This document shows positions 15,982-23,510 of a stretch of DNA of 64,000 nt, one piece after another. The stretch's first letter is position 1. Each line of letters begins with the position of its first letter. The position numbers were made by a program, and so were the translations under genes. This DNA is from Bradyrhizobium sp. (lineage in GTDB: Bacteria > Pseudomonadota > Alphaproteobacteria > Rhizobiales > Xanthobacteraceae), in contig NZ_JAUSLT010000089.1 of assembly GCF_030646015.1 (NCBI RefSeq), forward strand, positions 1 through 64,000, read 5' to 3'. The notes below the pieces were generated by a model that saw only the letters and a program-made list of their open reading frames with translations, had not been told where the DNA came from and ran no database searches.

Positions 15982-16221
15982 CTACGGCGTCGCCGTCGCC
16001 AGCGAGGCCTGATCGCCGGCCCGCGCCACGCAAACCCGCTTGCGGTGCAGGCCCCTGATCGCGCCGGTCACCTTGAGCACCTTGCCAGTCGCGCAGGAGG
16101 GATCCTGCACGTAGGCGATCTCATAGGGCGCAAGCACGAGGGGTTCGGATTTCAGGACGGTCTGGGCAATGCACGGCATGGAAACAGCCGAAAAAACAAG
16201 TCCTAACAGGAAAACACGCAT
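15982..16221 (-). CDS. Exported small protein, 79 aa
   Basis: A signal peptide (residues 1-18, MRVFLLGLVFSAVSMPCIAQ) is followed by TVLKSEPLVLAPYEIAYVQDPSCATGKVLKVTGAIRGLHRKRVCVAR. Two cysteines in the mature part (DPSCATGK and KRVCVAR) can pair. The pattern, a D-x-x-C-x-x-G-x-(V/I)-x-x-V-T-G segment then R-x-C-V, resembles a small Bradyrhizobium family of unknown function (DUF6719-like), from memory. It is probably periplasmic. Confidence 0.6.
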   Translation of the reverse strand: MRVFLLGLVFSAVSMPCIAQTVLKSEPLVLAPYEIAYVQDPSCATGKVLKVTGAIRGLHRKRVCVARAGDQASLATATP

Positions 16222-16355
16222 GTTCGTTGTCCACCAACCGACGAAATCATAATAACCTATTGCGCGGTCAAGTTCCGCCACCGGCAATATTTATTTTCGA
16301 GCTGCCGGCGCAGGCGCCGTCGCTTGCACCGCCGCGGGTTCTAGACGAGATTTCT

Positions 16356-16385
16356 AAACAAAAAGGCCGGCGCGAGGCCGGCCTT
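16356..16385 (-). terminator. Intrinsic terminator of the RopB-type porin gene
   Basis: On the - strand AAGGCCGGC, loop CTCGC, GCCGGCCTT then TTTGTTTAG. The stem is 9 base pairs (16363-16371 with 16377-16385), and the T-run is at 16357-16364 read leftward. It begins 25 bases after the porin stop. Confidence 0.8.
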
Positions 16386-16409
16386 GTCTCATTTCGCTGG
16401 ATACCAGCC

Positions 16410-17129
16410 TCAGTATTTGGCGACCACTGGGCCGCCCCAGCCGAAGCGGTAGTTCAGGCCGACCTTGACGGTGTGCTCGTCGTCGCGAAAGCGGGCGCCG
16501 ACCACGTCGGCCGGGCCGGCAGTGATGGTGGTGTTGCCGAAGTTGTAATATTGGTATTCGGCCTTGGCGGACCAGTTCGGCGCGAACATGTATTCCAGGC
16601 CGGCGCCGACGGTGTAGCCGTCCTTGCGGTTGCCGCTGGTGGCGAAGGGTTGCGGCACGCCGGCAATGCTCACGCCGATATTGTTGGTGTCGCGCCAGGC
16701 GTAACCACCCTTGCCGTAGAGCAGGGCCGGACCCCAGGTATAGCCGAGCCGGCCGGTGACCGAGCCAAGCTGGTCGGTAGCGCTGCCGGTGACCAGCGTG
16801 CCGGCCGGGAACAGCACGCCACTATTGGTATTGCCGCCGCCGAGCCAGCTGTACTGGGCTTCGGCGCCAACCACCCAGTTCTGGGAGAACTGGTAGTCGA
16901 AGCCACCCTGGACGCCGCCCATAAAGCGCGCGTCGCTGCTCTGCAGGCTGTTGTCGCCCGCAAAGGCGCCGCCGACGTGGCCGCCGATGTAGAAGCCGGT
17001 CCAGTTGTAGACCACCGCGGGGGCGGTGTAGGCCGGAGCCTTGGAATAGGGGCGCGGCGGCATGTCAGCCGCCGCCGCGGGAGCGGCAAAGGCGATCAAA
17101 GTGGCTGCGCCGAGCAAAAACTTCTTCAT
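16410..17129 (-). CDS. RopB/Omp25-type outer-membrane beta-barrel protein, 239 aa
   Basis: A signal peptide ends AAAA before DMPPRPYSKAPAYTAPAVVYNWTGFYIGGHVGGAFAG, the hallmark start of Rhizobiales RopB/Omp25/Omp31 porins. The body is an eight-strand barrel pattern (VQGGFDYQFSQNWVVGAEAQYSW, VTGRLGYTWGPALLYGKGGYAW, VGAGLEYMFAPNWSAKAEYQYY), and the C-terminus VKVGLNYRFGWGGPVVAKY ends in the barrel-sorting aromatic. It anchors the outer membrane and may form a small pore. It stands alone with its own terminator. Confidence 0.9.
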   Translation of the reverse strand: MKKFLLGAATLIAFAAPAAAADMPPRPYSKAPAYTAPAVVYNWTGFYIGGHVGGAFAGDNSLQSSDARFMGGVQGGFDYQFSQNWVVGAEAQYSWLGGGNTNSGVLFPAGTLVTGSATDQLGSVTGRLGYTWGPALLYGKGGYAWRDTNNIGVSIAGVPQPFATSGNRKDGYTVGAGLEYMFAPNWSAKAEYQYYNFGNTTITAGPADVVGARFRDDEHTVKVGLNYRFGWGGPVVAKY

Positions 17130-17426
17130 GACTGTTCCCCGTTAATGTCGCCATCGACATCAATCAAACAACGTGGCCTCAATTAGGTTGCTTCGCGGCA
17201 AGTCGGAGCCAAGATGTTTCCCAACTGTGACGGCGCGGCAACAAGGCGTTTTTGTTCCTGGGCCATTCCGGTTTATTTGCCGTAAAAGCCATGCCTCGCA
17301 GCTATAGGCTGCGTCTCGCAAGGTTAGTGGCAGGTTCAAATTCTCGCTAAAATGTGATCGGATGAGTTCACCGATGCCGGCGGCAAAGCGGCAAGGCCGA
17401 CGGCTCGCGGCCGGCCGAGGGGGCCG
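17130..17426. other. Intergenic stretch of 297 bases
   Basis: It lies upstream of the porin (17129, leftward) and after the stop of the lipoprotein gene. It must hold the porin promoter and probably an RNA leader, but I see no clear -35/-10 pair, operator or small frame. Confidence 0.4.
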
Positions 17427-17855
17427 CTAGCGCGTCATCTTCCCCAGGTCCGGGAACGGCGCATAGACCACGCCGGCGCAGGGCTCGCCGGCATTCTCGA
17501 TGACGCGATCGAGCCGGCCATCGACAAAGAGTACGGCGCGTTCGCGCGCCTCCTGATAGGAGCCGCCGGAATCCCGCGCGGCAAAGCGCAGGCAGCTGAC
17601 ATAGCGCAGCCGGCCGCCGACGGTGCGTTGCACCGGCTCCGCCATGACCGCGTCACGCACCCCGACGGGGTTGTTGAGGTAGGTTTTCATGAACGCCAGG
17701 ATCTCGGCGCGGTAGTTGGCGGGGTATGGCTGGTTGGCGACGCCGCGATCGTCCGTATAGGTGATGCTCCTGCTATCGTCGCCGCCCGCGCAGGCCGCGA
17801 GCGCGATCGGCAACAGCAGGATCGCCACGTTCTTGGCTGATATCCCCAAATGCAA
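17427..17855 (-). CDS. Lipoprotein of unknown function, 142 aa
   Basis: The lipobox LAACAG (Cys22 counted from the TTG at 17855) follows a short hydrophobic segment, VAILLLPIALAAC, so a lipid-anchored periplasmic protein is expected. The start is TTG; a GTG a few codons in is an alternative. The mature part has NYRAEILAFMKTYLNNPVGVRDAVMAEPVQR, YVSCLRFAARD and GEPCAGVVYAPFPDLGKMTR. Proteins with this Y-K-x-x-I-x-x-x-L-x-D-P pattern are common as small lipoproteins in Bradyrhizobium, but their role is unknown. Confidence 0.7.
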   Translation of the reverse strand: MHLGISAKNVAILLLPIALAACAGGDDSRSITYTDDRGVANQPYPANYRAEILAFMKTYLNNPVGVRDAVMAEPVQRTVGGRLRYVSCLRFAARDSGGSYQEARERAVLFVDGRLDRVIENAGEPCAGVVYAPFPDLGKMTR

Positions 17856-18049
17856 CCCGTCATTCCCCGGCTCAGACGAGCCGTTCTAGCCCTTCCCCGC
17901 GCCAAATGGAATTCGCATCTAGGTCAACACTCGCCGCAAAAAAGTACCGGCCCGCCGCCATTGGGGAAGCAATGGCGTACGGGCCGGAGCTGAACTCCGC
18001 GAAGCGCGGCGGGGGCAATATGGATGAAGCCGCTCCCCGCGGATCAGTT

Positions 18050-18283
18050 TCAGTGATGACTGTGGAAGCGATGGTGATGACGGAAATGCTTGTGATGATG
18101 CCGGTGATGATGATGGCGATAATGGTGGCGACCCATCCTGGCATTGGCGTCGAACACGCCCGGGTTCACGTGCAGGACCCCGATCTGCGGGGCATGCGCG
18201 GTTCGCCCCGGGCCGTGGGCCATCGCCGGCGCCACCACAAGCACGGAAGCCGCAAGCAGCGCGGCGGAAATTGTTTTCAGCAT
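18050..18283 (-). CDS. Exported His-rich protein, 77 aa
   Basis: A signal peptide (residues 1-22, MLKTISAALLAASVLVVAPAMA) is followed by about 55 residues that end in a long His/Arg/Tyr/Phe block (HHYRHHHHRHHHKHF and onward). The chosen start has an AGGAGGGG site. The His block could bind Ni, Cu, Zn or Co in the periplasm. No enzyme motif is present. Confidence 0.65.
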   Translation of the reverse strand: MLKTISAALLAASVLVVAPAMAHGPGRTAHAPQIGVLHVNPGVFDANARMGRHHYRHHHHRHHHKHFRHHHRFHSHH

Positions 18284-18568
18284 GGTCGTATCCCCTCCTG
18301 AAATCGCGAGATGGCCGGTCGGATGGCCGGGCCCGTCGATCATGGCTTTGAACCTAATGGCCGCGCGCTGAACCCAATCTGAAGCGCGCTCGCGGACTTC
18401 GTTCATCTCGATGACAACTTCGTCATGTTCGCCGTGTCCGTACGGACTTTCGGAAGATCGCTGAAATTATGGCGGCCTCCGCGGGAATGTAACCGCGAGG
18501 CAGGTGTTCAAATCAACAGGCGTCGGTATAGGATTGCCTAACTGCCTATTGGAAATCGGGAGAGATAC

Positions 18569-19111
18569 ATGAGCAAATTTGCAGCCAGGATTTTGACGCT
18601 GGCCATATTCGCGATGGCGCTGGTCACGGCGCCCGTCGTCACAAAGGTTTACGCCGCGCCCGACGAGTCGCCGCCTCCGTCATCGGACAAGGGCAAGAAG
18701 AAAAAGTCCAGCGAAGTCAAACCCGGCATCGAGGACACTACCTTCGCCACGGGTTATCGCGCCGCCTACGCCTCGATCTACGATCGCGGCGACTATGCTG
18801 CCGCGATTCCGCAGTTGAAGGCGCTCGGCCGCGACGACAACGCCGCCGTCGCCAACTTGATCGGCTACGCCTATCGCAAGCTCGGCGACTACAAGGTCGC
18901 GCAGATCTGGTACGAGCGCGCGCTGAAGACGGACCCCAACCACGTCAAGACCTGGCAGTATTATGGCCTGTGGCAGGTCGAACAGGGCAACCGCGAATCC
19001 GCGCAATATCACCTGAACCGGATCGCCGCCTTGAGCGGCACCGGCAGCGAGGAATATCGCTCGCTGGCCGCGGCGCTCGAACAGGCGCCCGGCACGGGGC
19101 TGGCTTACTGA
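18569..19111 (+). CDS. Exported TPR-containing protein, 180 aa
   Basis: A signal peptide (residues 1-29, ending VYA before APDESP) and a lysine-rich linker (DKGKKKKSSEVK) precede a run of tetratricopeptide repeats (residues about 65-150: YASIYDRGDYAAAIPQLKAL, AVANLIGYAYRKLGDYKVAQIWYERALKTDPNHVKTWQYYG). It should act in the periplasm by binding peptides or partners. A GGGAGAGATAC site precedes the ATG. It is followed by its own terminator, so it forms a single-gene unit. Confidence 0.75.
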   Translation: MSKFAARILTLAIFAMALVTAPVVTKVYAAPDESPPPSSDKGKKKKSSEVKPGIEDTTFATGYRAAYASIYDRGDYAAAIPQLKALGRDDNAAVANLIGYAYRKLGDYKVAQIWYERALKTDPNHVKTWQYYGLWQVEQGNRESAQYHLNRIAALSGTGSEEYRSLAAALEQAPGTGLAY

Positions 19112-19130
19112 GCCAACGGGACATTCTATC

Positions 19131-19168
19131 AGCCGGCGCAATCCGATCGGGTTGCGCCGGCTTTGTCT
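19131..19168 (+). terminator. Intrinsic terminator after the TPR protein gene
   Basis: AGCCGGCGCAA (19131-19141), loop of ten bases, TTGCGCCGGCT (19152-19162), then TTGTCTTG. The stem is 11 perfect pairs; the T-run is short. Confidence 0.7.
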
Positions 19169-19247
19169 TGTCGGATAGCATCCAGCAATATTCCCGCCGA
19201 AGATATTTCCATCGCCGTAGCCATCCGACATTCTGGAGATCGCGCAC

Positions 19248-20633
19248 GTGGACCCATGGCTGCAACCCGCGATCGGTTACATCCGCGACTGGATCGAATT
19301 CCAGATGCGTACCTCGCAGCAACCCGGCTGCATCGTCGCTATCGCGCATCGGGGCAAGGTTGTCGCCGAATTCGCATTCGGGCATGCCAACCTCGCCACC
19401 GGCGAAAAGCTCACGCCACGCCACCGGTTTCGGATCGCATCGCATTCCAAGAGTTTCACCGCCGCCGGAATCATGAAGCTCCGGGAGCAGCGCAAATTGC
19501 GGCTGGACGATTCCGTCGGGCAATATGTGAAGGGCTTGCACCGCGAGGTCGCGGAAACCACCATCGCGCAAATTCTCTCCCATAGTGCCGGCCTGGTCCG
19601 CGATGGCATGGCCGGCGGCCAGTTTTCCGAGAGCCGGCCGTTCCTGAGCACCGAGGAATTGATCGCCGACCTGAAGTCGCCGCCCCTGATCGAGCCGAAC
19701 ACCCGCTTCAAATATTCCAATCACGGGTTTGGATTGATCGGCCTTGTGATCGAAGCGATCACCGGACAGCCGTATCGGGTCTGGATCGAACGCGAGATCG
19801 TCGCCGCCGCCGGCCTGCGCGAAACCCAATCCGACATGCCGCTCGCCAAAGGCCCGCCATTCGCGCGCGGCCACAGTCCCCGGCTCCCGGTGGGCCGTCT
19901 CATCATTCCCGGCGAGAACAGGCTCAATGCGATCACGCCGGCCGGCGGCTTCGTCAGCACGGCGGCGGACCTCGCCCGCTTCTTCGCGCAGCTGGCGCCG
20001 AACGCAAAGCGAAGCGTGCTTTCCGCCGCCAGCCGCCGCGAGATGACGCGCCGGCACTGGCGCAATCCGCATTCGAGCATCGAGAACTACTACGGGCTCG
20101 GAATCATGAGCGGCAATCTGGGCGGCTGGGACTGTTTCGGTCACAGCGGCGGGCTGCAGGGCTACATCTCGCGGACCTGCGTCGTCCCCGGCCACGAGGT
20201 CAGCATCAGCATCCTGACCAACGCCACCGATGGCTGGGCCGGATTTTGGCTGGAGGGCGCCATGCACATCATGCGCGCCTTCGCGACCCGCGGCGCGCCG
20301 AAACGGCGGGTTCGCGACTGGACCGGTCGCTGGTGGAGCCCATGGGGGGCGGTCGATCTCGTTCCCATGGGCAACCTCGTCATTGCCGGCAACCCGCACG
20401 CCCTCAATCCATTCCTCGATGCGACGGAAATCGAGGTCGCCGGCCGCGACACCGGCCGGATTTCGCTGGCCGCCGGCTATGCCAGCCATGGCGAACCCGT
20501 GCGCCGCACCCGCAACAAGGCCGGCAAGGTCACCGAGGTCTGGTTCGCCGGCAGCAAAGTGAGGCCGGAGAAGACCGTCGCTGCCGAGATGGAACGCCGA
20601 TACGACCCGCGCAAGCGTCGCCCGGCCCGCTGA
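19248..20633 (+). CDS. Class C beta-lactamase-fold serine hydrolase, 461 aa
   Basis: The start is GTG at 19248 with a GGAGATC site. The fold is that of class C beta-lactamase/DD-peptidase-like esterases: IASHSKSF holds the catalytic Ser65-x-x-Lys68, KYSNHGFGLIG supplies the Tyr-Ser-Asn motif, and CFGHSGGLQG is the third box (H-S-G-G in place of K-T-G). There is no signal peptide, so it may be cytosolic. It could be an esterase, amidase or D-aminopeptidase; the substrate is unknown. The C-terminal 100 residues resemble the extra domain of this family (DUF3471-like). Confidence 0.85.
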   Translation: MDPWLQPAIGYIRDWIEFQMRTSQQPGCIVAIAHRGKVVAEFAFGHANLATGEKLTPRHRFRIASHSKSFTAAGIMKLREQRKLRLDDSVGQYVKGLHREVAETTIAQILSHSAGLVRDGMAGGQFSESRPFLSTEELIADLKSPPLIEPNTRFKYSNHGFGLIGLVIEAITGQPYRVWIEREIVAAAGLRETQSDMPLAKGPPFARGHSPRLPVGRLIIPGENRLNAITPAGGFVSTAADLARFFAQLAPNAKRSVLSAASRREMTRRHWRNPHSSIENYYGLGIMSGNLGGWDCFGHSGGLQGYISRTCVVPGHEVSISILTNATDGWAGFWLEGAMHIMRAFATRGAPKRRVRDWTGRWWSPWGAVDLVPMGNLVIAGNPHALNPFLDATEIEVAGRDTGRISLAAGYASHGEPVRRTRNKAGKVTEVWFAGSKVRPEKTVAAEMERRYDPRKRRPAR

Positions 20634-20646
20634 TATCTACCGCCCC

Positions 20647-22233
20647 TCACTTCACCAGCGCCTCGACCTCGCTTCGAAACGCCTGGCGCGCGCCGTCGCG
20701 CGAATAGAACATGTGACCGCCCGGATAGACCGTGAGCTTCACCCGTTCGGGCGAGGCGTAGGCCGGCAGCTGATCGAGCAGGATTTTCGAACCGAAATAC
20801 GGCGTCGCCAGATCGAACAGCCCGTGCGCCACCAGCAGCTTCAGTTTTGGATCGAGTGCCAGGATCTGCCGCAGTTGGGAGAGCGACTCCGGCGGATTGA
20901 TGCCGCGGCCGAAATCCCAGGCGCCCTGCACCGCGCCATTGAGCAGTTGGTAGGAGCCGTCCGGCCGCCAGTTCAGCGTGCGCCTGGTCAGATCGACCGC
21001 CGCACTGGTCAGCGGCGCGGCCAGTGCGTCGCCCGAGGGATCGCCGAAACGATGGAAGCTCGAATCCGGATAGGGATCGAAGCCGGAGACCGAGGCATCG
21101 TAGCGGCCGGTCACCTTGCCGTTGCGGCGGTCGAATTCACGGCGAAACTCGCCGACGCCGAGGCGCCCGGCCAGCCGGCGGCTCACCGCCTGGTCGATCC
21201 CGGTCAACGCAGCCACCCTGTCGGCGAGCCGCGTCGTCGCCTCGGCGTCGGCCGATCCCTTGATCAGATCACCAAGGAATTCGCCTGCCGCATAGCGCTC
21301 GACATCGGCGAGGTCGGCCCGCGTCACTCCACCCTCGCCTCCCTCCTTGCCTCCTTTGGCTTCCCGCGCCACCGCCGCCATCGAGGGAAGGCTCCAGACA
21401 TATTGCAGCAGGCTGGAGCCGGTGAATTCGCGGTAGTCGAACAGCGGCGACACCAGAATGAGCCCTTTCACCCCGACGCCCTGGTCGACCTGCAGATTGC
21501 GCACGATCTTCGGCCCGCGAATCCCGCCATAACTTTCACCGGCGACGAATTTCGGCGACAGCAGGCGATCGGATTTCTCCAGCCAGCGGCGGATCACGAG
21601 CGCGATCGCGTTGACGTCGCCGTCGACCGAATAGAACCGCTTGCGCACCTCCTCGCCTCCAGCGACGAAGCGGCTGTAACCGGTGCCGACGGGATCGATG
21701 AAAACCAGGTCGGTAAAGTCGAGCCAGGTCTCGGCGTTGGGCATCAGGTCAGGCGACGCGGAGGACGTCACCGCGTCGGCATTGATGGCGAGCCGCCACG
21801 GTCCGGCCGCGCCGAATTGCAGCCACGCCGAGGATGCGCCCGGCCCGCCATTGAACAGGAAGGTCACCGGCCGGGTGCGCGCGTCGGCGCCGTTGAGCTG
21901 GTAGGCGGTGAAGGCGATGTCGGCCTGCGGCTCGCGCTTGTCGTTGAACAGCGGAATCGAACCGGCGGTGGCGGTGAAGTCGAGCGTCCGCCCGGGAAGC
22001 GCCAGCGTGTGGCGGGTGGTCGAATCCGGCGGCAAACGGCCTTGCTCGGGGACGAGCGGATTCGAGGCGCTGCCGCGGGTACCGGTGGCGCCGGCCTTCT
22101 GTTCCGACGGCGTTGCCGCGGCTGGCTGCTGCGGCTGCGGCGCATCCTGCGCGCGCGCCCCCGTCATCACCGAAAAGGTGAGAAACACCAGCGCGAAGCG
22201 CAGATGGTGCGGCGCGACGAGGCGAATGGCCAT
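20647..22233 (-). CDS. Exported serine carboxypeptidase (peptidase S10), 528 aa
   Basis: The start MAIRLVAPHHLRFALVFLTFS at 22233 is chosen for its GGAGAG site and a signal peptide ending ARA before QDAPQPQQ. The S10 motifs are complete: LFNGGPGASSAWLQFG, VAGESYGG (nucleophile Ser), FDLATPYFG (acid region) and GGHMFYSR (catalytic His). It removes C-terminal residues from peptides outside the cytoplasm. It converges on the serine hydrolase gene (13 bases between stops). Confidence 0.9.
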   Translation of the reverse strand: MAIRLVAPHHLRFALVFLTFSVMTGARAQDAPQPQQPAAATPSEQKAGATGTRGSASNPLVPEQGRLPPDSTTRHTLALPGRTLDFTATAGSIPLFNDKREPQADIAFTAYQLNGADARTRPVTFLFNGGPGASSAWLQFGAAGPWRLAINADAVTSSASPDLMPNAETWLDFTDLVFIDPVGTGYSRFVAGGEEVRKRFYSVDGDVNAIALVIRRWLEKSDRLLSPKFVAGESYGGIRGPKIVRNLQVDQGVGVKGLILVSPLFDYREFTGSSLLQYVWSLPSMAAVAREAKGGKEGGEGGVTRADLADVERYAAGEFLGDLIKGSADAEATTRLADRVAALTGIDQAVSRRLAGRLGVGEFRREFDRRNGKVTGRYDASVSGFDPYPDSSFHRFGDPSGDALAAPLTSAAVDLTRRTLNWRPDGSYQLLNGAVQGAWDFGRGINPPESLSQLRQILALDPKLKLLVAHGLFDLATPYFGSKILLDQLPAYASPERVKLTVYPGGHMFYSRDGARQAFRSEVEALVK

Positions 22234-22335
22234 GTCCGTTGCTCTCCCTGCCCCCGCGATCAGACAGGATACTGTTCGCAACAAAGCCAGGGGGATGACA
22301 ATCACGATTCCGCTATGGAGGCGCCGGCGACCGAA

Positions 22336-22467
22336 TCAATACTGCGGTTCGCGCTCATGCCGAAGCTGCGCCTGCAGCGTGGACATCCAGTAATGCAGAA
22401 TCGTGCGCGTGATGACGTCATCGATCGCCAGGAGCGCGGATTTAACCGTCGTAAAGATCTTGCTCAT
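22336..22467 (-). CDS. Small protein, 43 aa
   Basis: It starts MSKIFTTVKSALLAIDDVIT, followed by a helical tail ending in REPQY. A GAGGATTGCG site precedes the ATG. There is no signal peptide; it could form one amphipathic helix. It is divergent from the FecR/cyclase operon with the CRP-type site between them, so it might be controlled by the same site. No family is recognised. Confidence 0.5.
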   Translation of the reverse strand: MSKIFTTVKSALLAIDDVITRTILHYWMSTLQAQLRHEREPQY

Positions 22468-22651
22468 CGCAATCCTCATCCGAGACATCAATTGCCTGTG
22501 AATGGTGAGAGATTACGCCGGATTCGTCATCGCCACCGTGATCCAGCTCACACCCTCTGCATTGCGTCGCCCTGCACGTATCAGAGCCAACCTCGATTTG
22601 AGTCCGCCGATGTATTAAGAGTTCGATCCTTCGCCGCGCGGTTCGCGGGTG

Positions 22652-22667
22652 TGTGATATCGATCACA
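22652..22667. promoter_or_regulatory. Perfect CRP/FNR-family-type site TGTGA-N6-TCACA
   Basis: TGTGA (22652-22656), TATCGA, TCACA (22663-22667), inside a longer palindrome starting GTGTGAT. This is the exact Crp consensus. It lies 157 bases upstream of the FecR-like/adenylate cyclase operon and 185 bases upstream of the divergent small gene. A further TGTGATAC half-site is near 22696. The rest of the 357-base gap holds no gene that I can see. Confidence 0.7.
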
Positions 22668-22824
22668 CTTTCCTGAGGGCGATCCGGCTAGCGGTGTGAT
22701 ACTTCCTTCGTCCCCGTCAGGCGGCGAAGTGAAATAACGGGACCGCCGGTTTTCGATGTCTGGCTTGCGAAGCGATCGGCTCAATTCGCCGTTGAGCCTG
22801 GCTTTTTGGAATGAGGTTTTTAGG

Positions 22825-23490
22825 ATGAAGAAAGCGATTGTCGTGGTTGTCGGCGTCATGGGGTTTGCGGGATCCGCGACCGCCCAGGCGCCGGTTGCAG
22901 TCGTGGAAGAGGTTCAGGGCAACGTCACCGGCGCCGAGTTCATGGACTATGTCGTGCCGGGAAAAGTCATCAAGCTGGGACAAGGCGCTTCGGTCGTTGT
23001 CGGCTACATGAAGTCCTGCCGGCGCGAAACCATCAATGGCGTCGGCACGATCATCGTCGGCGAGGATGAGAGCAAGGTCCATCTCGCCGAGGTCGAAGCC
23101 ACCAGGACGAACTGCGATCCGGCCCAGGCGCATCCCACGACAAGGGCCACCAGCGACGTCGCGGCCAGTGTCGTCCGCAGCCTGGAAAAAGGCGCGCCGC
23201 CAGCCGGCCCCCAGCTGACGCTTTACGGCACCTCGCCGCTGGTCGAAGCCAAGGGGCGCGGCACGCTGGTGTTCGAACGGCTCGACCAGAAGGGCGAGCG
23301 CCAGCAGTTTGATCTCACCGGCAACCAGCTCAAGGGCAGGTTCTACGATCTTGCCGGCACCAGCAAATCGCTCACGCCAGGTGCTACCTATGCGGCAACG
23401 TTCGCATCGCGCAGAATCGTGTTCCGGGTCGATCCCCAGGCGAAGCCCGGTCCGACGCCGATCGTCGGCCGCCTGCTGCGGTTGGAATAG
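22825..23490 (+). CDS. Exported FecR-like domain protein, 221 aa
   Basis: The start MKKAIVVVVGVMGFAGSATAQ gives a signal peptide. Residues about 25-80 (VEEVQGNVTGAEFMDYVVPGKVIKLGQGASVVVGYMKSC) match the FecR-like fold: a V.G.V......... G..i..G..a.... pattern. FecR domains are periplasmic sensors or partners. The C-terminal half has beta-rich segments (GTLVFERLDQKGERQQF, AATFASRRIVFRV). It is followed 20 bases later by the CHASE2-cyclase gene, so the two are almost certainly one operon and probably one sensing unit. Confidence 0.75.
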   Translation: MKKAIVVVVGVMGFAGSATAQAPVAVVEEVQGNVTGAEFMDYVVPGKVIKLGQGASVVVGYMKSCRRETINGVGTIIVGEDESKVHLAEVEATRTNCDPAQAHPTTRATSDVAASVVRSLEKGAPPAGPQLTLYGTSPLVEAKGRGTLVFERLDQKGERQQFDLTGNQLKGRFYDLAGTSKSLTPGATYAATFASRRIVFRVDPQAKPGPTPIVGRLLRLE

Positions 23491-23510
23491 GCTTTGCCGG
23501 GCATCAGACC

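Noticed and set aside
20713..22656. 647-codon rightward frame opposite the serine carboxypeptidase gene
   Set aside because: It lacks any family pattern and is rich in Arg, Ala and Gly, as expected for the antisense frame of a high-GC gene. The S10 motifs on the other strand are complete.
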